From NCBI GenBank assembly GCA_947444195.1, contig CANEZL010000022.1, positions 1 through 64,000 of the forward strand: 64,000 nucleotides of DNA, written 5' to 3'. The notes beneath the pieces are model-generated. The model was not told where the DNA came from, ran no database searches, and saw only the letters and a list, made by a program, of their open reading frames with translations. This stretch comes from Methylobacteriaceae bacterium. Its GTDB lineage: Bacteria > Pseudomonadota > Alphaproteobacteria > Rhizobiales > Beijerinckiaceae. Position numbers and translations under genes: made by a program. The stretch's first letter is position 1, and each line of letters opens with the position of its first letter. Positions 59,242-64,000 of the stretch are shown here, piece by piece.

Positions 59242-59295
59242 GCTCCCTCCCCCCACCGATCTCGGGCAGGCCCGAGATCGGTGGGGGGAGGGAGC
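59242..59295. repeat. Perfect 26-bp inverted repeat with 2-nt loop between lutE and lutF
   Basis: The left arm (59242-59267, beginning GCTCCCTCCCCCC) and the right arm (59270-59295, ending GGGGGGAGGGAGC) match exactly with loop AG. The inner part, CCGATCTCGGGC-AG-GCCCGAGATCGG, is the same hairpin as at 23900-23925. It interrupts the otherwise overlapping lut genes and leaves lutF 89 bp after lutE. The very stable stem may lower or protect downstream mRNA. Confidence 0.88.
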
Positions 59296-59315
59296 GCGCG
59301 CCCGGAGATCGCCGC

Positions 59316-60194
59316 ATGAGCACGCCCGCAACCGTCCCCCACGCGGTCTCCCGCACCCCCGCCCATCTCGGGCGGCTCGACGCGGGCGGCTACCTGATCT
59401 GCCTCGGCGGCATCGTGCGCCGGGAATTGCTGCGCTTCTTCAACCAGAAGGAGCGCTTCTTCTCCGCGATGGTGCGCCCGCTCGTCTGGCTGTTCATCTT
59501 CGCGGCGGGCTTCCGCAACACGCTCGGCGTCTCGATCGAGCCGCCCTACCAGACCTACGTGCTCTACGAGGTCTACGTGGTGCCGGGGTTGGCTGTGATG
59601 ATCCAGCTCTTCAACGGCATGCAATCCTCCCTGTCGATGGTCTACGACCGCGAGGTCGGCTCGATGAAGGTGCTGCTCACGAGCCCCTATCCGCGCTGGC
59701 TGCTGCTGCTCGCCAAGCTCATTGCCGGCGTCTCGGTCTCCGTGGTGCAGGCCTACGCCTTCCTCGCCGTGGCGTGGTTCTGGGAGACCGACATCCCGGC
59801 CCTGGGCTACCTCCTGGCGCTGCCGGCCTTCCTGGCCTCGGGGCTGATGCTCGGCGCCATCGGCCTGTTCCTGTCCTCGCTGGTCCGCCAGCTGGAGAAC
59901 TTCGCCAGCGTGATGAACTTCGTGATCTTCCCGATGTTCTTCGCCTCCTCGGCCCTCTACCCCCTCTGGCGCATCCGGGAATCCTCCGAGACCCTGTACT
60001 GGATCTGCCAGTGCAACCCGTTCAGCCACGCGGTGCAGCTCGTCCGCTTCGCCCTCTACGGCCAGTTCGAGCCCACCGCCTGCGCGGTCGTCGTCGGCAC
60101 CACCCTCACCTTCTTCGCCCTCGCGGTCGTGGCCTACGATCCCGGCCGCGGCATCATGGCCCGGCGCGGCGGCCCGGCCGGAGACAACGCATGA
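59316..60194 (+). CDS. lutF: Lanthanide ABC transporter permease (LutF-like)
   Basis: 292 aa, ABC-2-type permease with about six membrane helices (MVRPLVWLFIFAAGFRNTLGV; VPGLAVMIQLFNGMQSSLSM; VLLTSPYPRWLLLLAKLIAGV; GLMLGAIGLFLSSLVRQLENF; MNFVIFPMFFASSALYPLW). YDREVGSMKVLLTSP is the cytoplasmic coupling segment. ABC-2 permeases usually export, yet genetics in Methylorubrum supports lanthanide uptake for this system. It overlaps lutG by an ATGA. Confidence 0.93.
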   Translation: MSTPATVPHAVSRTPAHLGRLDAGGYLICLGGIVRRELLRFFNQKERFFSAMVRPLVWLFIFAAGFRNTLGVSIEPPYQTYVLYEVYVVPGLAVMIQLFNGMQSSLSMVYDREVGSMKVLLTSPYPRWLLLLAKLIAGVSVSVVQAYAFLAVAWFWETDIPALGYLLALPAFLASGLMLGAIGLFLSSLVRQLENFASVMNFVIFPMFFASSALYPLWRIRESSETLYWICQCNPFSHAVQLVRFALYGQFEPTACAVVVGTTLTFFALAVVAYDPGRGIMARRGGPAGDNA

Positions 60195-60814
60195 TCCAGC
60201 GCTCCCTCGTTCTCCTGCTCGCCCTCGCGGCCACCCCGGCGCTGGCCCAGCCGAAGGCCGATCCCGACTGGCCCTGCGTGCAGCGGAAGGTGACCACCCT
60301 GAGCCCCGGTCAGTTCTGGACCGGCCCCGACCTTGCGGCCGCCGCCAGCGAATGGGGCAGCGACAACGGGGCCGCGGCGCTCGCCCAGAAGATCGCCTCC
60401 CGCCGCACCGACCTCGCCGAGGTCGACGGGCTCCTCGACGACTACCTCGCCAAGCTCCCCGACAGGGGCGCGCGGGAGCAGGGCCTCGCCCGCGTCTATG
60501 CGGGCGTGTTCGAGGTCCTGAACGGCGAGCGCAGCAAGGTGATGGGCGGGATCACCCGCTACGCGCAGGGGCAGCGCCGCATGGCCGAGCGGATCCGCGA
60601 GGAGGCCGACCAGATCAGCCAGACCAAGGACGCCCCCTCCGCCACCGATGCCCGCGAACTGCCCAAGGAGCAGACCGAGCTCGAGACCAAGTTCGCCTGG
60701 GACCGGCGCATCTTCCAGGAGCGCACGCAGTCGCTCGCCTATGTCTGCGAGGTGCCCCAGCTCCTGGAGCAGCGCCTCGGCGAGATCGCCCGCAAGATCC
60801 AGGCGAAGCTCTGA
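60191..60814 (+). CDS. lutG: Periplasmic helical protein (LutG-like)
   Basis: 207 aa. Signal peptide MIQRSLVLLLALAATPALA; mature part starts QPKADPDWPCVQRKVTTLSPGQFWTGPDL, then a long helical, charged stretch (REQGLARVYAGVFEVLNGERSKVMGGITRYAQGQRRMAERIREE) with coiled-coil character. Cysteines only in WPCVQ and YVCEV. It is the seventh gene in the lut order; no biochemical role is known. 272 bp separate it from lutH. Confidence 0.83.
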   Translation: MIQRSLVLLLALAATPALAQPKADPDWPCVQRKVTTLSPGQFWTGPDLAAAASEWGSDNGAAALAQKIASRRTDLAEVDGLLDDYLAKLPDRGAREQGLARVYAGVFEVLNGERSKVMGGITRYAQGQRRMAERIREEADQISQTKDAPSATDARELPKEQTELETKFAWDRRIFQERTQSLAYVCEVPQLLEQRLGEIARKIQAKL

Positions 60815-61039
60815 CCCCGTGCACCCCGCTCGCAGGGATGCGGGCAGGGGGCGTCATCCGATTGCCGAATCATCCTGGGCGAGATTGCACAAAACTCCCT
60901 AAGTGTTTGTAGCGTAAGGCATTTCTGTTGCGGGAACGTCACGGAGGCGTGTTTCCCGCCCCTCCGCTCGCGCAAAGGCCTCCTCCGGGCCCTCCGGCCG
61001 ATTGTCGACCGTTCGCGATCCCGGCATGACTAGGGCCAA

Positions 61040-61074
61040 GCCCCTGGACAGAACGGGGCAAGGGTCTCTTTTTT
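61040..61074 (+). terminator. Terminator-like hairpin with T-run just before lutH
   Basis: GCCCC (61040-61044) and GGGGC (61055-61059) form a 5-bp GC stem with a 10-nt loop; nine bases later a run of six T ends at 61074, 12 nt before the lutH ATG, with the GAGGTTGGGGA ribosome-binding region directly after it. It could terminate lutABCDEFG transcription or act as an attenuator in a lutH leader. The stem is short and the T-run offset, so the signal is modest. Confidence 0.45.
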
Positions 61075-61086
61075 CGAGGTTGGGGA

Positions 61087-63633
61087 ATGTCCATGCGGGG
61101 GCTTCGTGGCGTCCTGGCCGCGTCCGTGTCGCTCGTGCCGCTCGCGGCCGTCGCGCAGGGTACGACGGCCGTGACGCTCGGTGAGATCAGCGTCGTGGCG
61201 ACGACGCCGGTCGGCGCGGCCGGGGGACGGGTGGGGCCGCTCACCGGGCCGACGCCGCCCGGCGCGATCCCGCAGGTGGTCGAGCCGCGCCTGCGCGGGG
61301 GCGCCCTGCCGCTGGAGAAGATCCCGAGCACCGTCGAGACGGTGACCGCGCGCGACCTCGAATTCGACCGGGCCACCTTCAACACGGTGGAGACCCTGGC
61401 CCGCCGCGTGCCCGGCCTCAACGTCTCCGACAGCCAGGGCAACAGCAACCGCGTCGACATCAACTACCGCGGCTTCCAGGCCTCCCCGGTCACCGGCGTG
61501 CCGCAGGGGCTCGCCGTCTACCAGAACGGCGTGCGCATCAACGAGGCCTTCGGCGACATCGTCAACCTCGACCTGATCCCGCAGGTGGCGATCGGCCGGA
61601 TCGACGTGGTCACCGGCAACCCGGTCTTCGGCCTGAACGCGCTCGGCGGCGCGCTCAACATCCAGATGAAGAACGGCTTCACCTGGCAGGGCACCGAGAT
61701 CACCGCGCTCGGCGGCTCGGACGGGCGCATCGCCGGCTCGCTCCAGCACGGCAAGGTGATCGGGCCATGGAGCTTCTACTTCGCGGGCGAGGGCCTGAAC
61801 GACCGCGGCTGGCGCTTCCAGTCGCCCAGCACGATCGGCCGGGTCTACGGCGACGTCGGCTACCGCACGCCGGACGCGGAGTTCCACCTGATCGGCCAGA
61901 TGGCGCGCACCTATTTCGGCGCCGCCGCCGCCACGCCCGTCGACTTCAGCCATGTCGATCCGCGGGCGATCTTCACCTACCCGCAGACCACCACGACGGA
62001 GCTCGGCACCATCCAGCTCACCGGCCGCGTCGACATCTCGCCGACCTGGGATCTCGCCGGCAACGCCTATTACCGCCGCTTCAGCCAGCGCTACATCGAC
62101 GGCAACGACTCCGACTTCGAGAATTGCAGCACCCGCTCCAGCTTCCGCGGCCGGCTCTGCTTCGAGGACGACGGCTTCACGCAGGCGCCGGGCCAGTCGG
62201 GGCTCGACTTCCGCAACCAGTTCCTGATGCTCGGCCGCGGCACCGCGGCCAACGGCATCCCCTTCACCGCGGGCGTCCCCTACGGCACGCTGGACGTGAC
62301 CAAGACGGAGGCCGAGGGCTACGGCGGCTCGCTCCAGGCGGCCAACCGCGACAGGGTGTTCGGCCTCAGCAACAGCTTCGTGGTCGGCGGCTCCATCGAC
62401 GTGGCCAATTACGGCTTCAAGTCGTCGAGCACGCTGGGGGTCATCAACCCCGACCTCAGCGTCACCACGAACCCGAACAACCCGTTCTACGGCAACATTC
62501 CCGGCCTCGGCACGCAGTTCCTGCGCACCGCCGCGGCGCTCGGCATCGCGCCGAGCGCGGTCCAGGGCTCAAACCTCTACATGGGCCTCTACGCCACCGA
62601 CACGATCGACCTGACGGACGCCCTCTCGCTGACGGCGGGCGCGCGCCTCAACTTCGCGCGCATCTCGACGCAGGATCTCACCGGCTTCTCGCCGGACGTG
62701 ACCGGCACGCACTACTTCAACAAGATCAACCCCCTCGCCGGCCTGACCTACCGGTTCGCGCCCGGCCTGTCGCTCTACGGCGGCTACTCGGAGTCGAACC
62801 GCGCGCCGACGCCGCTCGAACTCGCCTGCGCCAACCCGCTGCGGCCCTGCCTGCTGCCGAACTCCCTGGTGGCCGACCCGCCGCTCAAGCAGGTCACCGG
62901 CCAGACCTACGAGGTGGGCTTCCGCGGCGCGCTGCCGAACTTCTACGACGGCGGCCTCGTCAACTATAAGATCGGCGCCTTCCGCACCGACCTCACCAAC
63001 GACATCCTCTCCCTCGCCACCCCCGGCAACGCGGCGCGCGGCTACTTCGTGAACGTGCCGGCCACCCGCCGCCAGGGCATCGAGGTCGGGCTCGAATACG
63101 TGGCCGACTGGCTCACCGTCTACGCCAACTACGCGCTCATCGACGCCACCTTCCGCTTCAACGGCACGCTCTCCTCGCCGAACAACCCCCTCTCGGACGA
63201 CGGCGCGATCACCGTGGTGCCCGGCAACAAGGTGCCGCTGATCCCCGACCACCAGTTCAAGGTCGGCTTCGACGTCGAGGTGCTGCCGCGCTGGCGCGTC
63301 GGCATGGCGCTCCAGGCCTTCTCCTCCGCCTATTACCGGGGCGACGAGTCGAACCTGAACCGCAAGCTGCCGGCCTGGTACGTGCTGAACCTCAACACGA
63401 GCTACCGGGTGACCCCGAACCTCGAGGTGTTCGGCTACATGACCAACCTGACGAACAACCGCTACGCCACCTTCGGCACCTTCTTCGAGCCGGGCCTCGT
63501 GGCCAACCGCTACCCCGTCGCCGACACGCGCACCACGACGCTGGCCCAGCCGCTCTCGGTCTACGGCGGCATCCGCTACACCTTCGGCGAGGCGCCCGCG
63601 CCGATGCCGGAGCCGCTGGTGCGCAAGTATTGA
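61087..63633 (+). CDS. lutH: TonB-dependent outer-membrane receptor (LutH-like, lanthanide uptake)
   Basis: 848 aa. Signal peptide ends near AVAQ (~23). An N-terminal extension ISVVATTPVG resembles a TonB-box region. The plug domain (~75-195) has ETLARRVPGLNVSDSQGNSN, VDINYRGFQASPVTGVPQGL, YQNGVRINEAFGDIVNLDLI and GRIDVVTGNPVFGLNALGGALNIQMK; the rest is a 22-strand barrel with C-terminal Tyr. NRAPTPLELACANP is a TBDR motif. In Methylorubrum LutH is required for lanthanide entry. Its position after seven lut-type genes supports the name. Confidence 0.93.
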   Translation: MSMRGLRGVLAASVSLVPLAAVAQGTTAVTLGEISVVATTPVGAAGGRVGPLTGPTPPGAIPQVVEPRLRGGALPLEKIPSTVETVTARDLEFDRATFNTVETLARRVPGLNVSDSQGNSNRVDINYRGFQASPVTGVPQGLAVYQNGVRINEAFGDIVNLDLIPQVAIGRIDVVTGNPVFGLNALGGALNIQMKNGFTWQGTEITALGGSDGRIAGSLQHGKVIGPWSFYFAGEGLNDRGWRFQSPSTIGRVYGDVGYRTPDAEFHLIGQMARTYFGAAAATPVDFSHVDPRAIFTYPQTTTTELGTIQLTGRVDISPTWDLAGNAYYRRFSQRYIDGNDSDFENCSTRSSFRGRLCFEDDGFTQAPGQSGLDFRNQFLMLGRGTAANGIPFTAGVPYGTLDVTKTEAEGYGGSLQAANRDRVFGLSNSFVVGGSIDVANYGFKSSSTLGVINPDLSVTTNPNNPFYGNIPGLGTQFLRTAAALGIAPSAVQGSNLYMGLYATDTIDLTDALSLTAGARLNFARISTQDLTGFSPDVTGTHYFNKINPLAGLTYRFAPGLSLYGGYSESNRAPTPLELACANPLRPCLLPNSLVADPPLKQVTGQTYEVGFRGALPNFYDGGLVNYKIGAFRTDLTNDILSLATPGNAARGYFVNVPATRRQGIEVGLEYVADWLTVYANYALIDATFRFNGTLSSPNNPLSDDGAITVVPGNKVPLIPDHQFKVGFDVEVLPRWRVGMALQAFSSAYYRGDESNLNRKLPAWYVLNLNTSYRVTPNLEVFGYMTNLTNNRYATFGTFFEPGLVANRYPVADTRTTTLAQPLSVYGGIRYTFGEAPAPMPEPLVRKY

Positions 63634-63666
63634 TTGAACCAAATCACTGCTAAAGAACTCTAGTGC

Positions 63667-63744
63667 GGCGCAAGCCGCTCGGCGCAAGCCGCTCGGCGCA
63701 AGCCGCTCGGCGCAAGCCGCTCGGCGCAAGCCGCTCGGCGCAAG
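63667..63744. repeat. 14-bp direct tandem repeat (GGCGCAAGCCGCTC, 5.6 copies)
   Basis: Five identical copies of GGCGCAAGCCGCTC (63667-63736) plus GGCGCAAG, starting 34 nt after the lutH stop. No spacers, so it is not a CRISPR. The unit length (14) is not a multiple of 3 and no gene runs through it. Beyond it the base composition drops sharply. Confidence 0.9.
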
Positions 63745-63873
63745 AGTCCACTGCATCAAGATCTTCCAGAAGCGATCGGCAGCTTCTGGAAGAGCCGAAA
63801 CAGAACAATTCACAATATATTATTTCGTTCTTTGCCGCCTTCGCCTTATGATGGGCTCAAAAAAGGACCCACT

Positions 63874-63981
63874 CTAAATTGCAGAGTCTTTGTCTAATAT
63901 ATTGCGCAACTCCAATGGTATTCCCCTGAAGACAATTTGTTTTTCTGAATCAGTCAGATTTTTCAAGGCTATTTGCCTCAT
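63874..63981 (-). CDS. AT-rich open frame at window edge, unrecognised and possibly partial
   Basis: On the minus strand MRQIALKNLTDSEKQIVFRG then IPLELRNILDKDSAI ends at a TAG at 63874-63876. The frame stays open to the window edge, so this may be the C-terminus of a longer gene. Its AT-rich codons (AAA, ATA, TTA) differ clearly from every other gene here, which suggests transferred DNA or a mobile element. 63745-63873 shows no other gene. Confidence 0.35.
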   Translation of the reverse strand: MRQIALKNLTDSEKQIVFRGIPLELRNILDKDSAI

Positions 63982-64000
63982 ATCGATACCTCTTCTGTTG

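Noticed and set aside
63667..63744. CRISPR array
   Set aside because: The units are 14 bp and contiguous, with no spacers and no cas genes.
63663..63851. A 62-codon plus-strand frame through the tandem repeat
   Set aside because: It is created by the repeat (MRRKPLGASRSAQ units) and has no ribosome-binding site or folded-looking part.

Overview
The window reads as a chromosome segment of a pink-pigmented facultative methylotroph of the genus Methylobacterium (or a close relative in Methylobacteriaceae). It is very GC-rich alphaproteobacterial DNA with GTG starts and many 4-bp ATGA/GTGA gene overlaps. It carries a MxaD homologue, a methanofuran/tetrahydromethanopterin cofactor gene set and a lanthanide-uptake (lut-type) locus. 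No rRNA, tRNA, CRISPR or prophage was found. Names rest on reading the translated proteins; no database search was possible.

Layout. 1-9400: edge of an IS5-type transposase, a MucR/Ros regulator, a thermonuclease-like secreted protein, cyanase behind a sigma-54-type promoter, a three-gene CHASE kinase / response regulator / hybrid HWE kinase system, an M20-type carbamoylase and a TerB-like protein. 9670-20300: CYTH-CHAD protein, SelB, zinc-ribbon protein, a divergent MocR/PaiB pair with an acetyltransferase, and a GMC oxidoreductase coupled to an alpha/beta-hydrolase fused to a gluconate-dehydrogenase-subunit-3 domain. 20377-28618: complete fructose PTS operon (fruB-fruK-fruA) with an OprB porin and a divergent LacI-type regulator with two matching operators. 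28674-34876: hydroxyacid dehydrogenase, glutathione peroxidase, M20 amidohydrolase, FemAB-like acetyltransferase, HigBA toxin-antitoxin, glycerophosphodiesterase and a RidA-family protein. 35211-40065: argD-argF-hslO and a low-complexity secreted protein. 40459-45792: GntR regulator, polar amino-acid-type ABC transporter, amidohydrolase and a racemase-family protein in one minus-strand cluster. 46108-48844: DHH phosphoesterase, a second MucR and several very small proteins. 49115-54604: a seven-gene minus-strand operon (DUF2380, MfnB, MfnE-like kinase, DUF6513, DUF447, MxaD, YVTN propeller) for C1 cofactor synthesis and methanol-oxidation accessory roles. 54866-63633: a monooxygenase-like protein and then the eight-gene lutA-H-like cluster ending in a TonB-dependent receptor. 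The last 370 bases are a 14-bp tandem repeat and AT-rich, foreign-looking DNA.

How the genes fit together. The most coherent biology is lanthanide and methanol metabolism: the lut-type genes would move lanthanide (or a lanthanide-chelator complex) across the outer and inner membranes to supply XoxF/ExaF-type PQQ dehydrogenases, and the cofactor operon supports the H4MPT/methanofuran formaldehyde pathway. Nitrogen salvage (cyanase, carbamoylase, amidohydrolase cluster) and fructose uptake are separate modules.

Intergenic DNA is rich in repeats: three complete 105-bp RIME-like copies ending in CTAG, two full copies of a ~108-bp element, and several perfect or near-perfect long hairpins with 1-2 nt loops. 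Two of the 105-bp copies supply the stop codon of the neighbouring gene.
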